This document shows positions 56,979-64,000 of a DNA stretch of 64,000 nt, piece by piece. The stretch comes from Elusimicrobiota bacterium (GTDB taxonomy: Bacteria; Elusimicrobiota; Elusimicrobia; UBA1565): NCBI GenBank assembly GCA_041660925.1, contig JBAZVI010000005.1, positions 248,001-312,000 of the forward strand. The letters run 5' to 3'. The translations under genes and the position numbers were made by a program. The notes beneath the pieces are model-generated. The model was not told the DNA's origin and did no database searches. It saw only the letters and a list, made by a program, of their open reading frames with translations. Every line of letters begins with the position of its first letter. Within the stretch, counting starts at the first letter, position 1.

Positions 56979-58223
56979 ATGGCCAAAGTCGATTCCCTTC
57001 TGGCGCGTCTGCGCGGCGAGGAGGCCCCTCCTCCGGAGGAGGCGCCTCCCCCCGCGCCCGCCGCCGCGCCGGTCTCCGACGAACTGCTCGCGCCTCTGCG
57101 CACGAAGATCTCGGAGCTCGAGCAGAAGCTCACAGCCCTCCAGGCGCCGCCCGCGCCGCCGGCCGAGGAGGCGCCCGTCGAGGAGCCGCCGCTCCCGCCG
57201 CCGCCGACCCCGCCGGCGCCGCCGACCGAGCTGACGCTCTTCCTGCACACCAAGGTCGAGCTGCTCGAGCGCAGGCTCGAGCTCGCCCAGCAGGAGGCCA
57301 TCCGCGCGAACATCGTGCTCCGCGAACGCGAAGAGGCCCAGCGCAAGGCGCAGAAGGAGGTCGAGGAGCTCTTCCATTCCATGCGCGAGCAGCAGCGGGC
57401 CGTCGCCTTCGACCGTCAGCTGCGCGAGCAGTACGCGCTCGCCCAGCACCGCATCGAGGACCTGGGGGCCCGCCTGGCGATGGCCGAGCTGCGCATGCTC
57501 CCCGTCCAGGACGTCCTGGCGTTCCTCGAGAAGGAGAACGGCGCCGAGGAACTCCAGGCGCTGCTTCGCGCGCGAGTCGAAGGAGCGAAGGCCGCCGGCC
57601 TCAAAGAGGCTGCGCGCGCTCCGGCGGCGTCCGCGCCGTCGACGGGCGGAGCCGGACCGGACGCCGCGCTTCCTCCCATCCCCGTTCTCTCGCCGACTCC
57701 CGCCCCTCGGCCGGACGCCGGTGAGGCGTCCGCCGCGCCGGCGCCCGATCCCGAGCGAGCGCCGCAGAGGCCGCTGGCGCCTGCGGACCTGCGGCCCATG
57801 CCTCTGCCCGAACTCGCCGTGGTCATGGGGAAGATGGCCGACCTCGAACGCCGCCTCGAGGAGTCCGAGAAGGCGCGCATGAGCGAGAGCCAGAAGCGCC
57901 TCTCCTGGGAGAGCGGCGTGCTCCAGGCGCTCAAGCAGTCGGCCGGCAAGTGGTTCCGCGGCGGCGGCCCGGAACTGCTGGTGGAGGCCGCCCTCGAGAC
58001 TCTTGTAGAATCGATGCAGAAGCGCGACGAACTCTCCGCGGAGATGACCCGGACGATCGAGGCCCTCCGCCAGGAGCCGCCGGGTTCGATGGCTTCCGGG
58101 GCTCTGCGCGCGCGGCTCGCGGAGCTGCGCCGGAGCCTCGACGCCGTCCAGCTCGAGATCGACAAGCGCATGGCCGTCGTCAACGCCTGGGTCGAACGGC
58201 ACCAGGGCGGCAAGGGCGCATAG
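56979..58223 (+). CDS. Proline-rich coiled-coil protein of the motor locus
   Basis: 414 residues with no signal peptide and no membrane segment, so cytoplasmic. Two Pro/Ala/Glu-rich linkers (about 15-80 and 205-265) alternate with coiled coils (about 35-55, 90-165, 270-310 and 335-405). The central helix is ELTLFLHTKVELLERRLELAQQEAIRANIVLREREEAQRKA-like; the C-terminal part contains LAVVMGKMADLERRLEESEKARMSESQKRL. No family was recognised. It starts 18 nt after the kinase-FliF-FliG gene and ends 12 nt before motA, so it is very probably part of the same complex, perhaps as a scaffold between the FliG-like part and receivers. FliH was considered; there is no specific match. Confidence 0.8.
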   Translation: MAKVDSLLARLRGEEAPPPEEAPPPAPAAAPVSDELLAPLRTKISELEQKLTALQAPPAPPAEEAPVEEPPLPPPPTPPAPPTELTLFLHTKVELLERRLELAQQEAIRANIVLREREEAQRKAQKEVEELFHSMREQQRAVAFDRQLREQYALAQHRIEDLGARLAMAELRMLPVQDVLAFLEKENGAEELQALLRARVEGAKAAGLKEAARAPAASAPSTGGAGPDAALPPIPVLSPTPAPRPDAGEASAAPAPDPERAPQRPLAPADLRPMPLPELAVVMGKMADLERRLEESEKARMSESQKRLSWESGVLQALKQSAGKWFRGGGPELLVEAALETLVESMQKRDELSAEMTRTIEALRQEPPGSMASGALRARLAELRRSLDAVQLEIDKRMAVVNAWVERHQGGKGA

Positions 58224-58235
58224 AGGAACGACATC

Positions 58236-58979
58236 ATGGGAATGGACCTGACCACCAGCATCGGCCTCTTCGGAGTGCTCATCATGCTGACCCTCGGGCT
58301 CGTCTCCGGCGAGCTGGGCGGCATCTTCCTCAACTGGCACGGCATCGGCATCGTCTTCGGCGGCACCGCCATCGCGATGCTCGTGAACACCCCCGCGCGC
58401 TACATCCGCGAGACCATCGGCTCGGTGCTCAACCTCATCCGCAAAGACCCCTATGGCGACCCCTCCGAGCTCGTCCCCATCCTCGTGCGCCTGGCCGAGC
58501 AGGTGCAGGCGCGCGGGCTCGGCGCCCTGCGCGGCGTCGACGAGAAGACCGGGGGCGGCTTCCTCTTCCAGGCGGCGACCACCGCGATGGAGTACAACAA
58601 CGCCGACTTCGTGCGCCGCGTGCTGGAGACCGAGGTCAACAACAAGGTCGACCGCTACAACGAGGTCATCAACGTCGTGCGGACGGCCGGCGTCCTTTCC
58701 CCGATGTTCGGCCTCATCGGAACCCTCATCGGCATCGTGCGCGTGCTCAAGCAGATCTCCGACCCCGACAAGGTCGGCCCCGCCATGGCCGTCGCCATCA
58801 CCACGGCCTTCTACGGCATCCTGCTGGCCAACATGGTCTGCGTGCCCGTGGCCGGAAAGATGCGCTTCCGGCTCTGGGAGGAGATCAAGGTCAAGGCGAT
58901 GATCATCGAGGGCGTCGTGGGCATGATGCAGGGCACGGTGCCGCTCGTGCTCGAGCGCCGCCTGCAGGCGTTCCGCTAG
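58236..58979 (+). CDS. motA: MotA-type stator channel protein
   Basis: 247 residues. Four membrane helices are visible, with the pattern GMDLTTSIGLFGVLIMLTLGLV, GIFLNWHGIGIVFGGTAIAMLV, a cytoplasmic loop, VLSPMFGLIGTLIGIVRVL (the conserved Pro) and MAVAITTAFYGILLANMVCVPVAGKM (second conserved Pro). The cytoplasmic loop between helices 2 and 3 includes charged residues around VRRVLETEVNNKVDRYNEV. MotA with MotB forms an ion channel that drives rotation by contact with FliG. GAGGAA precedes the ATG; motB starts 8 nt after the stop. ExbB/TolQ is the alternative, but the size and loop fit MotA better. Confidence 0.92.
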   Translation: MGMDLTTSIGLFGVLIMLTLGLVSGELGGIFLNWHGIGIVFGGTAIAMLVNTPARYIRETIGSVLNLIRKDPYGDPSELVPILVRLAEQVQARGLGALRGVDEKTGGGFLFQAATTAMEYNNADFVRRVLETEVNNKVDRYNEVINVVRTAGVLSPMFGLIGTLIGIVRVLKQISDPDKVGPAMAVAITTAFYGILLANMVCVPVAGKMRFRLWEEIKVKAMIIEGVVGMMQGTVPLVLERRLQAFR

Positions 58980-58987
58980 GGAGAGGC

Positions 58988-59680
58988 ATGGCCGTCTACC
59001 GATTCCGCAAAGAGGAGCTCGAGGCGCACCTCAACCGAGGAGCGCTCTGGGCCGTCGTCTACGGCGACCTCATGAGCTACCTCATGATCCTCTTCCTCAT
59101 CATGCTTTCCTACACCCTCGCCAAGAAGGTGAACCCCGAGAAGCACCAGGTCGAGGAGTCGATGATGCAGATCCAGCGCGTCTTCGGCGGCAAGGTCGAC
59201 CCCGCGCTCCAGGAGCGCGCGCTCCAGCGCGACAAGGAGTTCTTCGCCTCTCAGCGCCTGCAGGAGCAGGCGCAGAAGGAGGGGACGGCCGGGAGCATGA
59301 ACGTCATCGCCACCGAGAAGCGCGTGCGCATCGAGCTCAAGGAAGGCGTTCTTTTCGATTCCGGGAGCGCGGAACTCAAGGAGAGCGCGGTCCCGATCCT
59401 CAAGTCCATCGCCACCGAGATGGTCGATCTCAAGAACGAGATCCGCGTCGAAGGCCATACCGACAACGTCCCCATCCACCGCGGGAAGTACAAGTCCAAC
59501 TGGGAGCTCTCGATGGCGCGCGCCTACGCCGTCCTCAAGGTCCTGCAGGAGGCGGGGGTGTCGCCCGAGCGGCTCTCGGGCATCGGCTATGGCGAGTACC
59601 GCCCCATGGCCGCCAACGACTCGCTCGAGAACAAGGCCAAGAACCGGCGCATCGAGATCTCGCTGCTCCGCGCCGAATAG
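58988..59680 (+). CDS. motB: MotB-type stator protein with OmpA domain
   Basis: 230 residues. The single membrane helix VVYGDLMSYLMILFLIMLSYTLA holds the essential ion-carrying Asp (Asp27). Linker and plug region follow, then an OmpA-type peptidoglycan-binding domain (about 110-230: GVLFDSGSAELKESAVPIL, VEGHTDNVPIHRG, NWELSMARAYAVLKVL, GIGYGEYRP, NRRIEISL). It should anchor the stator to peptidoglycan and form the ion path with MotA. It is slightly shorter than E. coli MotB. Position directly after motA and downstream of the FliG-like fusion supports a motor role. Confidence 0.94.
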   Translation: MAVYRFRKEELEAHLNRGALWAVVYGDLMSYLMILFLIMLSYTLAKKVNPEKHQVEESMMQIQRVFGGKVDPALQERALQRDKEFFASQRLQEQAQKEGTAGSMNVIATEKRVRIELKEGVLFDSGSAELKESAVPILKSIATEMVDLKNEIRVEGHTDNVPIHRGKYKSNWELSMARAYAVLKVLQEAGVSPERLSGIGYGEYRPMAANDSLENKAKNRRIEISLLRAE

Positions 59681-59781
59681 ACCGCCCGCGCCGTCCTCCC
59701 TCCCCTGTTCTTCGGCGTACTTATGTATGATTCCCGCAGGCCGCACCCGCGGCGGCCATCGCCGTTCAATCAGGAGGGAAC

Positions 59782-60063
59782 ATGCCCCGCGCCCGCGCCC
59801 GCCACATCCTCGTAGAGTCGGAGAAAGCCTGCCTCGACCTCAAGAAGCAGCTCGAAGGAGGCGCCGATTTCGCGGAGCTCGCGAAGAAGCACTCCAAGTG
59901 TCCCTCCGGCCGCAGCGGGGGAGAGCTGGGGGAGTTCGGCCCAGGCGAGATGGTCCCCGAGTTCGACAAGGTCGTCTTCAGCGCCGAGGTCGGGAAGGTG
60001 CAGGGCCCGGTGAAGACCGAGTTCGGCTACCACCTCCTCGAAGTCACCCAGCGCGCGCCCTGA
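59782..60063 (+). CDS. Parvulin-type peptidyl-prolyl isomerase, single domain
   Basis: 93 residues, one parvulin domain: ARHILVESEKACLDLKKQLEGGADFAELAKKHSKCPSGRSGGELGEFGPGEMVPEFDKVVFS...GPVKTEFGYHLLEV. This is the PpiC (cytoplasmic) size class and has no signal peptide. It catalyses cis/trans isomerisation of X-Pro bonds. AGGAGGGAAC precedes the ATG. A TATGAT box at 59726-59731 could give its own transcript with a leader of about 45 nt. Two hairpins follow. Confidence 0.95.
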   Translation: MPRARARHILVESEKACLDLKKQLEGGADFAELAKKHSKCPSGRSGGELGEFGPGEMVPEFDKVVFSAEVGKVQGPVKTEFGYHLLEVTQRAP

Positions 60064-60080
60064 ACGGGGGCGTGCGCGGG

Positions 60081-60103
60081 GTCTGCGGATTCGTTTCGCA
60101 GAC
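60081..60103 (+). terminator. Hairpin 1 after the parvulin gene
   Basis: Stem GTCTGCG / CGCAGAC with a 9-nt loop, followed by GAAAAGG. Confidence 0.5.
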
Positions 60104-60106
60104 GAA

Positions 60107-60141
60107 AAGGTCAGGCGGCCTCGTTGGGGCCGCCTGACCTT
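60107..60141 (+). terminator. Hairpin 2, strong stem overlapping the next promoter
   Basis: 14-bp perfect stem AAGGTCAGGCGGCC / GGCCGCCTGACCTT with a 7-nt loop. It ends 4 nt before the TATACT box of the following gene and overlaps its possible -35 (TTGGGG, 60124-60129). Confidence 0.65.
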
Positions 60142-60145
60142 ATCC

Positions 60146-60151
60146 TATACT
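60146..60151 (+). promoter_or_regulatory. -10 box of the winged-helix gene, leaderless
   Basis: TATACT ends 7 nt before the GTG at 60159; TTGGGG lies 16 nt upstream. Confidence 0.55.
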
Positions 60152-60158
60152 ATCCGGC

Positions 60159-60815
60159 GTGAAGGTCCTGCTCGTCGTCAGGGACGCCGCGGTCGCGGAG
60201 CGGGTCGCTCGCGCTCTGCGCGCGGAGGCCGCGGCCGTGGAGACGCGCGCGCACGTCCCCGTTCCGCCGCAGCCCTACGACCTCGCCGTCCTCGACCTCG
60301 CCGCCTGCCGCGACCTCCAGGCCGCCGCCGCGGCGCTGCGACTCTGCGCTCCCGCCTTCGTCTGCCTTGCCGCCGAGAAGGACCTCTACGGGCCGGCGCT
60401 GAGCGTCGCGCTCGCCTCCGGCGCCTCGGACGTCGTCCCGCTCACGCTCGAGGGCGCCGCGCTCGCGCGGCGCGTGCTCGCCGGCCGACGGCCTTCGAGC
60501 GGGGAGCTCGAGGAGGGGGGACTGCGCATCGACGTGGGGCGGCGCACCCTCCGGCTCCGATACGGCCGGGGCTGGCGGAGGCCCGTGGAGCTGCCGCTCT
60601 ATGAGTTCGAGCTCCTGAAGCTCTTCCTCGAGAGCCCCGGGATCGCCCTGCCGCGCGCGGCCCTGCTCGAGCGCCTCTGGCCGGGCGGGAAGGCGGAGGC
60701 GATGAACCCCGAGACGCTCGACCGGCACATCCAGCGCCTGCGCCGCCGCCTGGGTCCCGCCGCGCGGCGCCTGCGTTCGGTGCGCGGGGTCGGCTATGTC
60801 CTTGAAAGGGAGTGA
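60159..60815 (+). CDS. Winged-helix regulator with atypical receiver-like domain
   Basis: 218 residues from GTG 60159. The N-terminal half looks like a receiver: KVLLVVRDAAVAERVARAL and DLAVLDLAACRDL keep an Asp at the expected place, but the acidic pair is reduced to one residue and the conserved Lys-Pro is replaced (VVPLTLEG). The C-terminal half is an OmpR-type winged helix: PLYEFELLKLFLESPGIALPRAALLERLW and NPETLDRHIQRLRRRLG...LRSVRGVGYVLERE. It should bind DNA; phosphorylation is doubtful. It resembles the 35291 gene in having a degraded receiver. Confidence 0.85.
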   Translation: MKVLLVVRDAAVAERVARALRAEAAAVETRAHVPVPPQPYDLAVLDLAACRDLQAAAAALRLCAPAFVCLAAEKDLYGPALSVALASGASDVVPLTLEGAALARRVLAGRRPSSGELEEGGLRIDVGRRTLRLRYGRGWRRPVELPLYEFELLKLFLESPGIALPRAALLERLWPGGKAEAMNPETLDRHIQRLRRRLGPAARRLRSVRGVGYVLERE

Positions 60816-60817
60816 CC

Positions 60818-62170
60818 ATGGAAGACGACCGGATCGATAAGGAGCAGCTGCCGCTCAAGGAGACCTTCAAGCTCCTCTTCGGGGCCTCCCGGGGCTTCTG
60901 GCTCGTCAACGTCGTGAACTTCGGGGACGGCATCGCCTACTTCGGGATGCTCAACCTCATGACCCTCTTCCTCGGGAGCATGGTCCTGCACATGAGCGAC
61001 AAGCTCACCGGGCTGAGCGTCTCGATGTTCACCGGTCTGGTCACGCTCTTCATGTTCGGCGGCGGGTTCATCTCGGACCGGATCGGCGTGCGCCGCGCGC
61101 TCACGCTCTGCCTGGGGATGCTCCTCGGCGGCCGGGCGCTTCTCGTGCTCTCTCCCGCGTTCGGCGGCGCCGCGCACGCGGCGGCCTGGGCCGGGCTCAT
61201 CGTGATGGCTTTCGGCGAGGGCGTGATCCAGCCCGCGCTCTACGCGGGCGTCAAGGAGTACACCGACGCGCGCACCGCGACCATCAGCTACAGCCTCCTC
61301 TACGCGATCATGAATCTCGGCATCATGGCCGAGAGCTTCTTCTCTCCTTTCGTGCGCACCGACGCGCCTTTCCTCGGAGGCGTGAAAGGCCTCGGCTGGG
61401 GCATCCCGGGGGTCTTCTGGCTCTGCATCGCCATCACCGCGCTGATGCTCGTCTCGCATCTGGGCCTCTTCACCGCGAAGGTGGAGCGCGAGGACCGCGA
61501 CCCCGCGGCGGTGCCGAAGGCGGAGGGACCCGAGAAACCGTTCGGCGAGATGCTCCGGGAGCTCCCCTTCCTCGACGCGCGCTTCATGTTCTTCATCTTC
61601 ATCCTGCTGCCCGTGCGCACGCTCTTCGCGCACCAGTGGCTGACCCTGCCCGACTACATCATGCGCGCCTATCCGGCCGCGGTCGGCGCGAAGTACGAGT
61701 GGATCAGCGGCCTCAACCCGCTCATCATCGTGATCTTCGTGCCGCTCATCGCCGCCCTCACCCGGCGCGTCAGCGTCATCACGATGATGGTCATCGGCAC
61801 GACGCTCTCCGCGCTGACGACCTTCCTGCTCGTGCCCGGCCCGAACCTCCACGCCCTCATCGCGTACGTGCTGCTCTTCTCGCTCGGCGAGGCGGTCTGG
61901 TCGTCGCGCTTCCTCGAGTACGTCTCCGAGATCGCGCCGCCCGGCCGGGTCGGCGCGTACATGGGGCTGGCCGGCATCCCGTGGTTCCTCGCCAAGTTCA
62001 CCACCGGGCTCTACTCCGGCACGATGCTCAACCGCTTCGTGCCGCAGAGCGGACCGCAGGATACCGGCACGATGTGGCTCATCTACGGGGCCGTCGCCTG
62101 CCTGAGCCCGCTGGGCCTCATCGCGGCCGGGCGCTGGCTCATGCACCGGCCCGCGAAGGCCTCCGCATGA
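60818..62170 (+). CDS. MFS transporter
   Basis: 450 residues. ATG 60818 is preferred over GTG 60812 because AAAGGGAG gives correct spacing to the ATG. About 12 membrane helices; the loop after helix 2 has GGGFISDRIGVRRAL, the classic G...D.(x)GRR-like MFS motif A. GLIVMAFGEGVIQPALYAGVKEYTD resembles the POT/NRT type. The N-terminus DKEQLPLKETFKLLFGASRGFW is cytoplasmic. The substrate is unknown. The end overlaps the small Cys-rich gene by ATGA. Confidence 0.88.
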   Translation: MEDDRIDKEQLPLKETFKLLFGASRGFWLVNVVNFGDGIAYFGMLNLMTLFLGSMVLHMSDKLTGLSVSMFTGLVTLFMFGGGFISDRIGVRRALTLCLGMLLGGRALLVLSPAFGGAAHAAAWAGLIVMAFGEGVIQPALYAGVKEYTDARTATISYSLLYAIMNLGIMAESFFSPFVRTDAPFLGGVKGLGWGIPGVFWLCIAITALMLVSHLGLFTAKVEREDRDPAAVPKAEGPEKPFGEMLRELPFLDARFMFFIFILLPVRTLFAHQWLTLPDYIMRAYPAAVGAKYEWISGLNPLIIVIFVPLIAALTRRVSVITMMVIGTTLSALTTFLLVPGPNLHALIAYVLLFSLGEAVWSSRFLEYVSEIAPPGRVGAYMGLAGIPWFLAKFTTGLYSGTMLNRFVPQSGPQDTGTMWLIYGAVACLSPLGLIAAGRWLMHRPAKASA

Positions 62171-62370
62171 TCGCCTGCCCGAATACGAACGCGAACCGCA
62201 ACGGCTGCAACTGCACCTACGACTGCTCCAAGAAGGGGAATTGTTGCGCCTGCCTGTCCTATCACCGGGACATGGGCCAGTTCCCGGCCTGCTTCTTCTC
62301 CGCGGAGGCCGAGCGGACCTACGACCGCTCCTGGGCGGCCCTCCAGCGCGACCGAGCGAAGTCCCGCTGA
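62167..62370 (+). CDS. Small cysteine-rich protein, DUF6485-like
   Basis: 67 residues with eight Cys, in the order MIACPNTNANRNGCNCTYDC, then KKGNCCACLSYHRDMGQFPACFF. This matches my memory of the DUF6485 family, small cytoplasmic proteins of unknown function whose Cys probably bind a metal. There is no signal peptide. The ATG overlaps the MFS stop (ATGA), so it is translationally coupled to the transporter. It is real, with high coding character and typical family length. Confidence 0.82.
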   Translation: MIACPNTNANRNGCNCTYDCSKKGNCCACLSYHRDMGQFPACFFSAEAERTYDRSWAALQRDRAKSR

Positions 62371-62448
62371 GCGGGTCCTATTCCTCATAGGACCACCGTC
62401 CGGGCCGCAGGGGTCCTTTCGACCCCTGCGCCGGCGCGCTGGACCGGC

Positions 62449-62454
62449 TAAGAT
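62449..62454 (+). promoter_or_regulatory. -10 box of the exported unknown, leaderless
   Basis: TAAGAT ends 7 nt before the ATG at 62462. No clear -35 was found. Confidence 0.45.
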
Positions 62455-62461
62455 ATCCCGG

Positions 62462-63373
62462 ATGACACGCTTGAGCGTCGGCGCGCCTTTGGCCCTCCTT
62501 TTGCTCTCGTCCGGCGTCTTCGCCCAGTCCGGCGCGCATAAGCGTCTCGAGCTCCCGGCCTCCCTGGCGGTCATCCAGGCGGGCGCGCCTCCGGCTCCCT
62601 GGCTCCAGCGCGCGATCCCTCCCCAGGGCGTCTGGGAAGTCCCCTCCATCGGCGGCGCGCACGCCGTGACGCCGTCCCCGCTCCGGAAGACCGGCCTCAG
62701 CGTTCCGCCCGAGACGCGCGTGACTCCTCTGGGCCCGGTCAACGCGCTGGGGGAGCCGGACGTCCGTCTCGACCTTTCCGCGCTCAAGGACCGACACTGG
62801 CACGGGGCCGACGGCTTCGACACCCCCGCGGGCCGCGTCTCCATGACGATCTCCTTCAGTCTCCAGGGAAATCCGTACCTCGCGGTGAGGGCTCCGGACT
62901 GGAAGGAGCCCGTCTTCCATCGCTTCGAGATGGGGATGAGGGGGGACTGGCGCATCGGCGGGACGGCGTACCGTCTCGACTTCGACGTGAGCATCTTCCG
63001 CCCCAAGGCCAGCAACATCGTCCAGGTCTTCCGCGCCGGGGAGGACCTGCCCGTCTATAAGCACACCATCCTCGAACTGCAGAAGAAGTCCTACATCACC
63101 GGCGCGGCCGCCTCGCTGGGGCGCCACCATTACCGCTTCTTCCATGCCGACGACGTGGATTCGTCCGCCAACCCCACGCGGCCCGACCCGCGCCGCCAGG
63201 GCCTGGTCTTCATCGAGAACGCCGGAGTCGGCACCGGAGGCTTCGCGGCCTACATCGTGGACGCCTCCATGGTGGGCCCCGAGGCGCAGGGCTTCTTCTT
63301 CGACAACGGACAGACCGTCGCTATGCGGACCACGCCCGACGGGACACTCGAGGTATTCGACCTTTCCAAGTGA
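62462..63373 (+). CDS. Exported protein of unknown function
   Basis: 303 residues with a signal peptide (TRLSVGAPLALLLLSSGVFAQ). The mature part is beta-rich: WEVPSIGGAHAVTPSP, VRLDLSALKDRHWHGADGFDTPAG, FRLQGNPYLAVRAPDWKEP-like strands, FHRFEMGMRGDWRIGGTAYRLDFDVSIFRP, then HHYRFFHADDVDSS and FFFDNGQTVAMRTTPDGTLEVFDLSK. Several His and Asp residues (HWHGAD, GRHHYRFFHADD) could bind metal. No family was recognised. Confidence 0.7.
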   Translation: MTRLSVGAPLALLLLSSGVFAQSGAHKRLELPASLAVIQAGAPPAPWLQRAIPPQGVWEVPSIGGAHAVTPSPLRKTGLSVPPETRVTPLGPVNALGEPDVRLDLSALKDRHWHGADGFDTPAGRVSMTISFSLQGNPYLAVRAPDWKEPVFHRFEMGMRGDWRIGGTAYRLDFDVSIFRPKASNIVQVFRAGEDLPVYKHTILELQKKSYITGAAASLGRHHYRFFHADDVDSSANPTRPDPRRQGLVFIENAGVGTGGFAAYIVDASMVGPEAQGFFFDNGQTVAMRTTPDGTLEVFDLSK

Positions 63374-63399
63374 CGCCACAGACCCTTCCTCCATTTTGA

Positions 63400-63450
63400 G
63401 GACCCTTCGCCCTTCACCCCCATACCGCAGGAAGTGGAGTTGCAGGACCC
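63400..63450. repeat. Decayed REP-like copy
   Basis: On the minus strand it reads TCCTGCAACTCCACTTCCTG, then CGG...GGGGGTGAAGGG. This matches the family with substitutions that break the core stem. It lies in the 228-nt gap before the last gene. Confidence 0.45.
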
Positions 63451-63544
63451 AGAAAGAATACAGGCCCGCGGACCCTTTTATGAGGGGCCCAATACCTCCG
63501 ATCTCCGGTCCCCTTCGGCCCAAGGTGGAACCGGCTCCGGCTGA

Positions 63545-63550
63545 TACACT
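63545..63550 (+). promoter_or_regulatory. Candidate -10 box of the last gene
   Basis: TACACT about 51 nt before the ATG at 63602. No clear -35 was found. Confidence 0.4.
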
Positions 63551-63601
63551 CTTGTTCTGGGAGCCCATGGAACCCCTCCGGGGCCCCCAGGAGGCCGCAC
63601 G

Positions 63602-64000
63602 ATGAAGAGCACCTTCGTCCTCGCGCTGCTCGCCGCCCTCTGTGGAACGGCGTCCGCGCAATCCCTCACCGACGGCGCGTTCGCCGCCCAGCTGCAGGGA
63701 ATCCGCGTTCAGGCCCTGCGCGGCGGGAAGACCGTCGCCGCCGGCATCCAGGCCGCCGACCGCAAGGCCGCTCCGAAGCGTCTGTTGGACTCCGTCCTGG
63801 TCTCGATGAACGACCAGCCGGGCACCGCCGCTTCCCTCGTGGAGTGGCTGCGCGACAACAACGCCGTCGTCGAGTTCAACGACCTGGTCCAGGACGGCAG
63901 CGCACACGCGTGGCTGGGCGACTCCGCCGCCGATCGCAAGGTCCCCGCGGTCTACGTCAGCCCGCTGGCCATGGAGCCCGTTTCCCACCGCTACCTGGGC
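63602..64000 (+). CDS. Exported protein of unknown function, 3' partial
   Basis: 133 codons run to the end of the window without a stop. A signal peptide (MKSTFVLALLAALCGTASA) is followed by QSLTDGAFAAQLQGIRVQALRGG and a helical-looking stretch with LVSMNDQPGTAASLVEWLRDNNAVVEFNDL and SAHAWLGDSAADRKVPAVYVSPL. No family was recognised from this fragment. AGGAGG lies 7 nt before the ATG. A CCTCC / GGAGG pairing at 63575-63594 could hide this site in an RNA hairpin. Confidence 0.7.
   Translation, partial: MKSTFVLALLAALCGTASAQSLTDGAFAAQLQGIRVQALRGGKTVAAGIQAADRKAAPKRLLDSVLVSMNDQPGTAASLVEWLRDNNAVVEFNDLVQDGSAHAWLGDSAADRKVPAVYVSPLAMEPVSHRYLG

Overview
The window is GC-rich bacterial chromosome with dense coding on both strands, no rRNA or tRNA that I could recognise, no CRISPR array and no intact insertion sequence. 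The mix of ClpC, RecA, a Xer recombinase, very large fibronectin-type surface proteins, a PorV/PorQ-family barrel and MFS proteins with long exported N-termini suggests an uncultured Gram-negative lineage. Elusimicrobiota is my best guess, but that is an inference from gene content and not a demonstrated placement.

Layout. Positions 1-9149 hold a UbiA-like membrane protein (5' end outside the window), a YtcJ-type amidohydrolase, a GlmS-like SIS protein, an MscS channel, a very unusual exported HAD phosphatase-MFS fusion and a small HEAT-repeat protein. Positions 9284-19081 form a four-gene operon with 4-nt stop/start overlaps: three paralogous secreted fibre-like proteins and an 1820-residue FN3/glycine-rich protein. 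It is followed by a convergent MFS paralogue of the HAD-MFS protein (19085-21526). Positions 21666-30603 hold a FlgO-like/kelch lipoprotein, clpC, a serine hydrolase, a small exported protein, recA, a Xer recombinase and an exported protein of unknown function. A thiolase lies on the minus strand at 30663-32012.

From 32050 to the end everything is on the plus strand. A glycosyltransferase and a GNAT acetyltransferase lead into four response-regulator genes (34132-36385), a 5404-residue surface protein with a type IX-like C-terminal domain (36503-52717), a PorV/PorQ barrel fused to TPRs, a single protein joining a histidine kinase to FliF-like and FliG-like segments, a proline-rich coiled-coil protein, MotA and MotB. 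A parvulin, a winged-helix regulator, an MFS transporter with an overlapping DUF6485-like gene and exported unknowns follow. No flagellar rod, hook, filament or export gene is present here. I propose that 34132-60815 encodes a signal-controlled, ion-driven envelope machine that may move or load a giant surface adhesin. This is the most interesting content of the window.

Two DNA-level themes recur. Many monocistronic or operon-leading genes have a TANNNT -10 box ending 5-7 nt before the start codon, which points to leaderless mRNAs. A GC-rich palindromic REP-like repeat family sits between convergent genes and has also inserted in frame inside two coding sequences.
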